Shown here piece after piece: positions 45,496-54,139 of a stretch of 64,000 nucleotides of DNA; within the stretch, counting starts at the first letter, position 1; each line of letters opens with the position of its first letter. Source of the stretch: Zymoseptoria tritici IPO323 (Eukaryota; Ascomycota; Dothideomycetes; Mycosphaerellales; Mycosphaerellaceae); NCBI RefSeq assembly GCF_000219625.1, contig NC_018213.1, positions 558,001 through 622,000 on the forward strand, in the 5' to 3' direction. The position numbers were made by a program, and so were the translations under genes. A model generated the notes under the pieces. It did not search any database and was not told the origin of the DNA. It saw only the letters and a program-made list of their open reading frames with translations.

Positions 45496-47859
45496 ATTAA
45501 ACGGGCGAAAGAGGTAATATTTAATAAGGATACTACTATCGACTACAAAACTATAAAGGTTATCTACCTAATAATAAGCGCGAACTAGGTCGCCGTAATA
45601 ACCGCTAATAAGATAATACTAACGCACTTCGAGACCGGCGATAAATACGGCGACGTTCTAAGCTTTAACGAACTTACTCGTTACCTACCTAAGTAGGAGA
45701 ATTAGTAAGTCTAGCTAGGCAATATAATCCCCGAGATTCGTTAAAGAGATAGTAACAAGCTAGGATTATAGGGTCCCGGGTTTACTCGCTAAAAGCCTAG
45801 CTTTAGAGGCTACTTTATATCCGACATTAGTAATAATAGCCTACGCTCGTTACTATTAAGAGCGGCTACCGAAGAAGTAGGTTCTAATATCTCTATTAAC
45901 ACCGAGGATATATTCGAGATCGAACTCGATCTTATAGGTTAAAAATAGATAAAGTCTAAACTAAAAGACGAAGAAAAACTATAGCTATAACCTATACTAG
46001 CTACCGACTCGGTAAAGATCTAACTTACCGCCGAAGACCCTATTAAACCAAAATCCTATAAGGAAGTTATATGTAATAAATATAAGTATAAATAGGTTAA
46101 AGTAATAAAGGACAAATATAACTCCCTTATTAAAAACAATACCTAGACACTCGTCGACGAGTTCTTACTACCTAGCGGTAAATACGCCCTCTCCGGAAAG
46201 TAGGTATTTAAAGTTAAGCGAGACGATAAAGGAAATGTACATCGATTTAAGGTACGATAGGTAGTTCGCGGCTTTAAATAAGAAGAAGGAATCGACTTTA
46301 ACGAGACCTTCGCCTCCGTCGTTAAACTAATAAGCTATAAGATGCTCTTCGTACTCGCCTTAATCTACGGCTAGAAGGTCTATTAAATAGACGTTAAAAC
46401 TACGTTCCTCTATAGCGACATCGACAAAGAAGTCTACGTACAACTACTACTAGGATACGAGTAGGAGGGAAAGGTCTATAAGCTTAATAAAGCACTATAT
46501 AGCCTTAAATAAGCACCGCGAATCTAGTATCTTATACTAAAGACAGTACTAAAAGACATAAGATTTACTCCCTACTAATACGATAACGTAGTCTTCTCGG
46601 ATAGAACAACCTACCTCCTCGCCTACGTAGACGATCTACTTATCGTAGGACTAGATATTAACTATATTAATACATTAAAGGAAAGTCTATTAAAGCGCTT
46701 TAAAATAACTAACATAAACGAGTGTAAGTACTTCCTCGGCATCGTAGTTAGTCGAAACGGTAATAAGATACGCCTTAGCTAGGAGACCTACTTTAAGTAA
46801 GTCCTTAAGAAGTTTAAGATAATATTAGCTAATGCCTAAGTAACGCTAATTCGCACTAACATTAAATACGAGCCGCTACTAACTAATTATATCTATAGTA
46901 ACGAGGAGTAAAAATAGTATTAGTCTATAGTCGGCTTACTAATATATAGCATACTCGGAATACGCCCTAACCTCGTATACGCTATATCTATCGCAAGTCG
47001 ATTCTATTATAATCCTACGAAGCAATATACCGAACTAGTATAACGAATCTTCCGCTACATTAAAGGTACTATTAACCGCGTACTAGAATTTAATAGCACT
47101 AATAAATTTAGAGGATTTACTAACGTAGAATTTGCTAGGGATCTATTTATAAGTAAGTCTATTAGCGGCTATATCTTTATACTCGGAGGATCCGCGATTA
47201 GCTAGTTATTAAAGAAGTAGACAACCGTCGCGCTATCTATAGCTAAGGCCGAATACACCGCTCTTTACTACGCTAGTAAAGAAGTAGCGTAGCTAAAGGA
47301 CATACTTACCTACTTCGGATTAAACTATAGGAACCGAGCTATCTTAATTAATATCGATAATTAAAGCGCTATTACTATCGTAAAGAACCCGGAGTACTAT
47401 AACCGGATAAAGTACATCCGCGTATAGTACTACTTTATTCGACAGCTTATCGAAGAATAATGCGTTAAGGTATAGTATATCCCCGGGATCTATTAAGTCG
47501 CTAACATTCTTACGAAGGCTCTCGCACTAGGCGAATTTAACCGATAATCGTCCGCGCTTAGTATAATAACGATAGAGATTAATTAAGGTAATAATCCTTA
47601 CGCGACATGTTAGAACTAATAGAACAGTAGGTCTATTAAGCGAGAACGACCTTAAAAGTACCGCTATTATACGTTAGACTCCTTAGTCCGGTTTATTAAA
47701 TACGGGCCCTCTACTTTTATAACCTTATAACTGTCTTAAAAAGCATAAAGCACTACATAACCTAGTAACCGTCTTTAAAAGCACCTATATATATATACTT
47801 TAAATTATATATTAAAAACTTATATTAAACAACGCGCTAATATAGCAACCTAACTAATA

Positions 47860-48545
47860 GGTCTCGCGAGAGCGTAAGAAGAAGTACGAAAATACGGAGC
47901 GAGTATATACTAATACTAGGTATACGAACAATAACCGGTTCCGGACTCTAACGCCGAAATCTAGATTAACGAAGAGGACATAGATAACGACATTTACGAC
48001 GCGAGCTACTTATAATATATAGTAGAACTTTACGTCGGTAATGTCCGCTTCTTACGGACTAGACTTCTCGTAGAAAAAGTCCCTATCCTAAGTCTACTAG
48101 ATTCTTAATTTAAAGTTAACTAGACAACCCGGATACTTCGCTTTATTTATTCCCTAGGACTATCCTTTAAAGAGGTGTTTACCTACCCCGAGCGATATCC
48201 TCTTAAAATTATTTAAGCCTAACAATTTAATAAGGGTTTTAATATAAATCGACTACGCTAGAGATAGGCTTACTAGGGACAGATAAACTTGTTTATCGTA
48301 AACATTATTAAGGACAGAATTCCGGACTACCTATATTAATACATCGTTTAATATCTACTAGCAAAGGATCTCTTTACTAGAATTAACTAGATATAATACG
48401 ACAACGAAGCCTAGACTAATAGGAAGAGGTTAGCTATCGCCGCAGCGATAATAACTAGACGGATTTAGGAATTAAGAAGAGATAGAAATAAAGCGGCGTT
48501 AGTACTTAGTAGAAACAGGGGAAACAGTAACCTTAGTAAATAGTT
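47860..48545 (+). pseudogene. Extra reading frame behind RNase H in the Copia element
   Basis: Between the end of RNase H and the right LTR lies about 1.1 kb. From about 47860 to 48545 one frame can be followed for some 225 codons; its stops are TAA or TAG where CAA, CAG or TGG would restore a protein. It reads as an acidic start (INEEDIDNDIYDASYLQ-type), a middle with LRFIYSLGLSFKEVFTYPERYP, and a basic Arg-rich end. No known domain was recognised. It may be an accessory ORF or captured sequence. Confidence 0.5.
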
Positions 48546-48673
48546 AGCTACACTCTTTTTCCCTTAATAAGGTTTTTAACGAGGTAGCGGGAATATTAAC
48601 ATAGCGTTTAGTAGGAGTTACGGTTAATTATATAGGATTTCCTTAATATACCGGTACACTCGTCGAGTAGGAG

Positions 48674-48783
48674 TATTAAATTATAAACACGTGTTTATAG
48701 GTCCGACATCGGTACTATATCTGTATTTAGTTAAGGCTTATGCCCCATGTAGATTAAAAATTAATAGCTCATGACTTTCAACA
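48674..48783 (+). repeat. Right LTR of the Copia element (110 bp)
   Basis: Begins TATTAAATTATAAACACG and ends CTTTCAACA. Followed by the target duplication CACTT and then normal host DNA. Confidence 0.85.
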
Positions 48784-48788
48784 CACTT

Positions 48789-49390
48789 GCTACCTCCGGA
48801 CCGACAACGACACAGTGCAGTTCCCGATTCATCGCTCGCTTCGCTTCATTCCGAAGAGATCGACGCCTCTCCACACTGCACGTGTTTGATGTGCCCGCTT
48901 TGTGTCATGTTCCTCGCGTTTCAAGATTTCCACGAGCTGGGCAGCCAAGTTCCGCCGCGACTTGACATCATCCGCCAACGCTTGGAGCCCTTCCAGACTC
49001 TCCTCCACACTTTCATCGTCGAAACTGGGTTCAATCACCGCCAAAACAACCAGATGACGAGCCACCAGCCATGCCCAGACAGATGCCGACATCATTCGGT
49101 GAGGCGCATGACCACGTTGCTCGCTCGCTTGCTTGGTATTCATGGCAATTTGCTCACAATACCGACATCACGACATGGCGATCGCCGTGTAGAACTTGGT
49201 CAACTCCCCTTTGTCGGGCATTGCATTCCAGGTCTGGACCAGAGTATGGTGACGCACGATGAGGTAGGTTGTCCTTTGTCCGACCAAAGAGATTGATATA
49301 TATATCTTTGGTCTCCAAGGCAATCATTTCTCACTTTCACACACAATCCACATCAATTCCTCCCTCAAACATTAAACATCAACCTTCATC
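48789..49390. other. Host DNA between the Copia element and the repetitive-protein gene
   Basis: A minus-strand frame from 49143 to 48829 (104 codons, internal ATG at about 49092) contains a helical acidic stretch, FDDESVEESLEGLQALADDV. It could be a small gene cut short by the transposon, but support is weak. The right part is the promoter and leader of the 49391 gene. Confidence 0.35.
49283..49312 (+). promoter_or_regulatory. TATA box inside a small inverted repeat, about 85 bp before the ATG
   Basis: A TATATATA run at 49297-49305 is enclosed by the 8-bp arms ACCAAAGA (49283-49290) and TCTTTGGT (49305-49312). Spacing to the ATG at 49391 suits a core promoter with a short leader rich in C and A. 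Confidence 0.5.
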
Positions 49391-50776
49391 ATGGGTATCC
49401 TCGACAAAGCAACCGCCAAGGTTCAGGCAGAGCTGAACAAGCGGAATCCACCTGCCAACACCAACACTACAACATACGACAATACCCACAACAGTGCTCA
49501 TGGACAAGGTCTGGTTCCTGGATCGCATGCCAATAACCCGAACGCTATTCCAACTGCTGGCGGTCAGCAGGTCGGTGGAAACACTGTTTACAATGATGCA
49601 CCTGGCATGAATGCGGGTTCCAACACTGCTTACAACAACGCGGGTGTCCATCAGACTGCCGGTGACAAGATGCAGAACGCTCTTCCCGGTCAACACGGAA
49701 ACGCTCACGATGCTCACGGCAACTCAGTCGACGTGAGCGGCCCTGGACACAACACGCACACTGGTGCTCATACTGGCCCCCACGCGGGTGGACTTACCGG
49801 CGCTCACAACACACACAGCACACACAACACCCACACTGGACCAGACAACCGGGGTATGATGGACAAGGCAAAGGACGCCATGAGCAGCAACCGCACCAAC
49901 CAGCCCGATGATCCTATCACCGGTACCAACTATGACCAGAACAACCGCAACACCCACACGAATGATCACTACAACACTGGAAGCGGCATCACTGGTAGCA
50001 ACACTCACCACCCAGGCGGCCTCACTGGTGGCAACACTTATTCCACTCACGATCAGCACGGCCACGACGCGGGACCTGACAACCGAGGCATGATGGACAA
50101 GGCTAAAGACGCCATGAGCAGCAACCGCAGCAACCGCAGCAACCGCCCTGACGATCCAGTTACCGGTACGAACTACGATCAGAACAACCGCAACACACAT
50201 GATAACTACGGCCACACGGGCGCGGCGGGGGTTGCCGGCAGCAACACTCATCATCAAGGCGGTCTCACAGGCAGCAACACGCACACCAGCCACGGCGTCC
50301 ACGATCAACACAATGCGGGTCCGGACAACCGCGGCATGGTGGATAAGGCGAAGGATGTTTTGAGCAGCAAGCGATCAAACCATCCGGACGATCCAGTGAT
50401 CGACACGAACTACGACCAGAACACCTACAATACGCACAACACGCACTCCACTGGTGGGGTCACGGGTACTAATGACCCTTACCACCAGGCTGGTACCGGA
50501 TTCCACGGCAACACCACTCATCACCAGACCCGATCAAGCGTGACTGGCAGCAACGTTCACTCCACGCATGCCACTCACGGACAGGACAATCGGGGCATGA
50601 TGGACAAGGCAAAAGACATGCTGAGCAGCAAGCGCTCAAACCACCCCGATGACCCCGTGACGGGCACGAATTACGATCAGAAGAACACCGCTGGCGTGCA
50701 CGGCAATGCCTACGGGCAGCAGCCTGGTGTTGGAGGATACAACGCTCCCGGAAGCGGACCCGCTCCGAACTACTAG
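49391..50776 (+). CDS. Repetitive hydrophilic, glycine/asparagine/histidine-rich stress-type protein
   Basis: A single exon of 461 codons with no signal peptide or membrane span. The N-terminus MGILDKATAKVQAELNKRNP is a short amphipathic helix. The rest is disordered and rich in Asn, Thr, His and Gly. Four repeats of about 40 residues start near residues 150, 228, 310 and 397; each has DNRGMMDKAKDAMSS or a close variant, then PDDPVTGTNYDQ. Spacers contain NTH and GGLTG units. The short helix-forming KAKD motif set in flexible hydrophilic sequence recalls dehydrin-like and other desiccation proteins of fungi, a resemblance in style only. A strong TATA box and CA-rich leader suggest high inducible expression. 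Confidence 0.85.
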   Translation: MGILDKATAKVQAELNKRNPPANTNTTTYDNTHNSAHGQGLVPGSHANNPNAIPTAGGQQVGGNTVYNDAPGMNAGSNTAYNNAGVHQTAGDKMQNALPGQHGNAHDAHGNSVDVSGPGHNTHTGAHTGPHAGGLTGAHNTHSTHNTHTGPDNRGMMDKAKDAMSSNRTNQPDDPITGTNYDQNNRNTHTNDHYNTGSGITGSNTHHPGGLTGGNTYSTHDQHGHDAGPDNRGMMDKAKDAMSSNRSNRSNRPDDPVTGTNYDQNNRNTHDNYGHTGAAGVAGSNTHHQGGLTGSNTHTSHGVHDQHNAGPDNRGMVDKAKDVLSSKRSNHPDDPVIDTNYDQNTYNTHNTHSTGGVTGTNDPYHQAGTGFHGNTTHHQTRSSVTGSNVHSTHATHGQDNRGMMDKAKDMLSSKRSNHPDDPVTGTNYDQKNTAGVHGNAYGQQPGVGGYNAPGSGPAPNY

Positions 50777-51753
50777 ATGGAAATAATGCGAAGATACCCG
50801 TGGGATCAGTCATGAGTTACGATAGCGATCATATGTTACTTTGAGTTGTGTGTTCACGGTATTCTGCTTTCTTGCATATCGAGCTTGCCATCGTGGTTCC
50901 GGAGCAGGCGCTACACTAGCCTCGGTTCACGTGTAGGTCCAACTGGGAAGTACCCGCATAACTCTTGAACGAGTGAATCTGGACCAGGATCAAGATCGAG
51001 CAGGCCCCTGTGCACCGCCGCTATTTCGACCATTGGCCGGAGTCGCAAGGTAGTCTTGTGGCTACGGGAGAGAAAGCGGGCAGTGGTTCCGCTCCTTCGC
51101 TGGTCAGCTTCGTCAGTAGCTTTTCTCGTCAGTTTCTCGCAGGACCCGAGCACCACCACTGCACCAGAGAACGAAAATCCCGCATGCTCGAGCGTTGAGA
51201 CATCAGTTCATGCCACCGAATGTTTATTGACAGGGTGAACGCATCGGGAAATGGGGCGATGCAACAAGGAACGAGGGTAGGCGAGGTATGAGGTCTAGAC
51301 CAGACTTGAGAAGATCACGGGCATGTTACCGGCATTTGCGAGCTTGTGTGAGGATCTCTAGGATAATACGAGGTAGTATCGAACCTCGAACCCGGTCTTC
51401 AGGCTCGACGTTCTGCTCGTCTTAAATTTCAATACTCGACAGTCGACCCCTGCTCGTCCTGTCCGGCATCCCAGAAAGTTAGTCACGGTAAGAGGGGAAG
51501 TCCGCATTAATGCCCGAGCAAACCATGCTGCATAAAGGCGCGAGCTCCGATACGAGGTACCTAGAAGATCAGGTGCCGCTGTTGGAATTCAGTTCGTTAA
51601 TTGGGACAGGCTTGGCCCGCCATTAATGGTGAGTCCCATTGCCCATCCTTAAACAGCTTCCGTCCGTAGCCGTGTAAACAAGCACGTCAATCCCGGACCT
51701 GGAGTTTCAGAAATTGTACATCCTCGCGAGTCGCAGATCAGACGAGCGATGTA

Positions 51754-51913
51754 CAGCGTGTTACCACGTCGGACGGATCACCGCTGGTGGGCGTACTTGC
51801 AGGCCCCAGGGTTGATTTCTAGGCCTCATTGGCCCGCGCCCTGGTAATCAGGCCAACAGCCTTTGGACAAGGATTGAACGGTGATCCGTCCGACGTGGTA
51901 CAATAACACGCTG
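51754..51913. mobile_element. MITE-like element, 160 bp, TA target duplication
   Basis: Arms starting CAGCGTGTTA are inverted copies over about 30 bp (CCACGTCGGACGGATCACCG is shared), the right arm having five extra bases. TA flanks both ends (51752-51753 and 51914-51915), giving TA-CAGCGTG...CACGCTG-TA. Size and structure fit a non-autonomous Tc1/mariner-type MITE. No coding capacity. Confidence 0.75.
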
Positions 51914-51940
51914 TACAGTTCACACTATTGAACTAAGCTT

Positions 51941-52048
51941 AGCTTGTCGAAGCATGTAGGGTACCTTTAATAGGAAATAGTTCAAAGTCCAGAATGGCAG
52001 GAATAAGCTTGTCGAAGCATGCAGGGTATCTCCAATAGGAAATTGTTC
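51941..52048 (+). repeat. Two imperfect 43-bp direct repeats
   Basis: Units starting AGCTTGTCGAAGCATG at 51941 and 52006 share AGGGTA and AATAGGAAAT further on; the few differences are mainly C/T. They lie just beyond the MITE. Confidence 0.7.
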
Positions 52049-52439
52049 GTTACCGATTATACATTCCTTTCTCTCTAGGGATACAGCCTGCTGGAACTCC
52101 ACTCTTCGAGGTCTAGACCACGAGGCACTCTGCGCACGTTACAATGTCATGCCACATTACTATAGCATGGCGTGATCACACGCACATTATCACGTTTGTA
52201 TGCTTAAACTTTATGCTCTAGATATTCTTAGAGCAAGAGGGACGGAACTATGCGGGGAATGGTCCAATATGCCTTGCCAACTGCGAACACGGCTTGCTGT
52301 TTAAGGTGTCCCTAGCACACGCAGTAATCCGAGCTGCGTCCGCACGAGACAAGGGGGTAGTGGACCGAAAGAAGATGCCTAGTACATAAATACGTGGCGA
52401 TTCCTTACCAAAGTTGAACTATCCTCCTTACCAAGAACT

Positions 52440-52520
52440 ACAACCTCTCGACTAAGGACAGCAACCTCTCTACCAAAGACCGCGACTCTCCGACCAAGGA
52501 CATCAACCGCCTCACCCATC
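52440..52520 (+). repeat. Imperfect 21-bp tandem repeat in the leader of the 52546 gene
   Basis: Three to four units of the pattern CAACCTCTCGACTAAGGACAG with substitutions, ending 25-30 bp before the ATG. Probably transcribed as 5' leader; its C/A-rich strand suits an unstructured leader. Confidence 0.6.
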
Positions 52521-52545
52521 GCTCAGCCTTCTTTCCATCAACGAC

Positions 52546-53037
52546 ATGAAGATCTTCACTCTCCTCTCGTTCCTTCTTCCCCTCTGCTTGGCCCTTGTCG
52601 TCCCTAAAAGCAATACCGATGGATCCGACTATGCCTTGATCCTCGCGCCTCGTCAAGCCGGCGCAGTTGTTGAAGCGACTATTGAAGCGACCTTCGAATT
52701 CGTCTTCGAAGAGGCAGGTGGGCAGGGGGCTACGGAGGAGGCTGAGGTTATTATCACGACTGAAGGCAATACCGGTCGAAACGCCGCCGCAGCAGGCTAC
52801 GCACCATCAGGCACATCAATCACAGGATCCAAATTTGAGAAATTTGGCACGCGATTCTTCTTCAGAAAATTCGACGAATTCACTGGCTTTGAAGGATCCG
52901 GAAACTTCCTCTACGACCATGCTAGCCACAAAATCTCGGAGTGGGGCGTGGATAGCGCCGTGATCAAACGCCCTGGAACCACCCTTCGACAAATCAAAGG
53001 CACCAGGCTCTCTCTTACCAAGGTCAAGACTTCATGA
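52546..53037 (+). CDS. Small secreted protein, function unknown
   Basis: A single exon of 163 codons. Residues 1-17 are a signal peptide (MKIFTLLSFLLPLCLAL). The mature part has no cysteine. It starts with an acidic region full of Glu and Ala (VVEATIEATFEFVFEEAGG) and continues with a basic aromatic half containing FEKFGTRFFFRKFDEFTGFEGSG and ending TRLSLTKVKTS. No domain is recognised. A small, apparently lineage-specific secreted protein in a repeat-bearing region is a plausible effector candidate, but most such effectors are cysteine-rich and this one is not. Confidence 0.75.
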   Translation: MKIFTLLSFLLPLCLALVVPKSNTDGSDYALILAPRQAGAVVEATIEATFEFVFEEAGGQGATEEAEVIITTEGNTGRNAAAAGYAPSGTSITGSKFEKFGTRFFFRKFDEFTGFEGSGNFLYDHASHKISEWGVDSAVIKRPGTTLRQIKGTRLSLTKVKTS

Positions 53038-53600
53038 GCGTATACGGACATTATCAAGATCGTTGCATTCAATACCCTTGGCTCGAGAGGGACCACTTGA
53101 TTAAAGTGTGTTGGTGGAGCGGCAGGCGCAACGTGCTCACTCAGTTTCAAATGGGGTGGATCTGGAGGATTGGATCGGATTTCTTTGGTTGGATTTGAAG
53201 GCTGCTTTAGATAGATGGATGGGTTTGATTCGGGAGTCACTCGCTACGCTCTGGGTCTCGATTGTATGTATGTATATACATCGTCGTCGCTCTATTTGGG
53301 AGAATTACATTTTTTGCGGCCAAATCTGCGACGATGAAATTCTTTCTGCTCATAGCGGGGCACAGATCGAACAATGGAATCACTTCGATGATCAACTTTT
53401 ATATTCTATCTGAAAGAATCCAATCGCCGCTTCGAGTCGCCTTGACTCCTCGCTCAGAGCTATCTCCAATCAGCCCCTTCGTACGCAGCTGAAGCCAAGG
53501 TGCGGGTGGAAAGCAATGCCTGGACCTGGACCTGGACCCTGTAATATCATCCAATGAAATATTGACCGGCTAGCTTGAAATCAATAGCGGCGAGAAGGAG
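53038..53600. other. Intergenic, no supported gene
   Basis: 3' flanks of two convergent genes. Only short chance frames are present. Confidence 0.5.
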
Positions 53601-54118
53601 CTAGCGCTCAGGGAAGATCCATGCAATCGCAAAGAACAAACGCTCCCGTCGTCGTCGACTCATAAATTCCATACCATCATCCTCGTGCACCTTTGCTGCG
53701 CTGTCTGGCCTCCGCTGTAGCCTCGCCGGTCCGCTCCGGAGACACCACAAGAGGCATGATCTCAGTACGCTTCCGCAGAACGACTCCTCGAGTGGACTCT
53801 TCGACAATCATACCCCATTTCTCTCCGCCGTGCGACGCCTCTGAGCCAGGTGAATCTCTTTCATCCTCTCTGCGAGATCCTTCAGCTCCTGAATGTCTGC
53901 GGCAGAGGTCTCGACGCCGTTCCGACGCTCCTCATCCCGGAATCGATATGCGGCCATGTACGTTTCCCGAACATCCCTTTCCTCCCTAGCAAGAGCTTCA
54001 TCTTGGGTCTCCGGCTGCCAGTAATCTTCGCCACCATTCTCCAATCCTCCTCCGGCGCCGGCGCTACCTGGTTCATCCGAATTGCAGCTCGTGCCTGAAA
54101 TCGAGCAGCCCCGCTGTC
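53601..54118 (-). CDS. Possible small charged protein, 5' end unresolved
   Basis: Two minus-strand exons fit together: one ending at 53814 and one from 53714 to the stop at 53601, joined by a 99-nt GTATGA...GGCTACAG intron in phase 0. The first carries EDYWQPETQDEALAREERD, a long charged helix and ADIQELKDLAERMKEIHLAQ; the second ends MSRRRRERLFFAIAWIFPER. The combination looks like coding sequence. The start is not fixed: an ATG at 54251 in the same frame would overlap the plus-strand SNF2-like gene, and an intron upstream is as likely. No domain. Confidence 0.38.
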
Positions 54119-54139
54119 CTTCATCCAGCAACTTGCAGT

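Larger units (their letters stand above)
41334..47546 (+). pseudogene. Copia gag-pol polyprotein, RIP-inactivated and interrupted
   Basis: From an ATG at 41334 a frame with many TAG/TAA codons shows a gag-like part, the pre-integrase motif ALYGVLYVP (about 43450), an integrase core with IYIDLYGPI (about 43925) and FRSDIGPKFT (about 44150), the retroposon insertion, then reverse transcriptase with AYVDDLLIVG (46621-46650) and RNase H (about 46990-47546) with STNKFRGFTNVEFA, SIAKAEYTALYYASKE and the ending ALALGEFNR. The order IN-RT-RH defines Ty1/Copia. It cannot encode a working protein. Confidence 0.85.
40715..48783 (+). mobile_element. Ty1/Copia LTR retrotransposon, RIP-mutated, with very short LTRs
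   Basis: Two 110-bp direct repeats (40715-40824 and 48674-48783) enclose a Copia-order polyprotein: gag, pre-integrase, integrase, reverse transcriptase, RNase H. The 5-bp duplication is TACTT on the left (40710-40714) and CACTT on the right (48784-48788), the one difference being a CpA-to-TpA change. The interior reads through TAA/TAG codons all along. An 895-bp retroposon is inserted at 44586-45480. Without it the element is about 7.2 kb, long for Copia; the surplus lies behind RNase H. Confidence 0.87.
50777..52545. other. Gene-free stretch with a MITE and small repeats
   Basis: 1.77 kb with no supported gene. It contains a 160-bp MITE (51754-51913), a pair of 43-bp direct repe units (51941 and 52006) and a 21-bp tandem array before the next gene, each listed separately. 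Confidence 0.5.

Noticed and set aside
47608..48783. TGTTAGAACTAATAG at 47608 considered as the start of a 1.18-kb right LTR
   Set aside because: Nothing like it occurs on the left side. Only the last 110 bp are repeated, and those carry matching 5-bp duplications, so the LTR is the short one.
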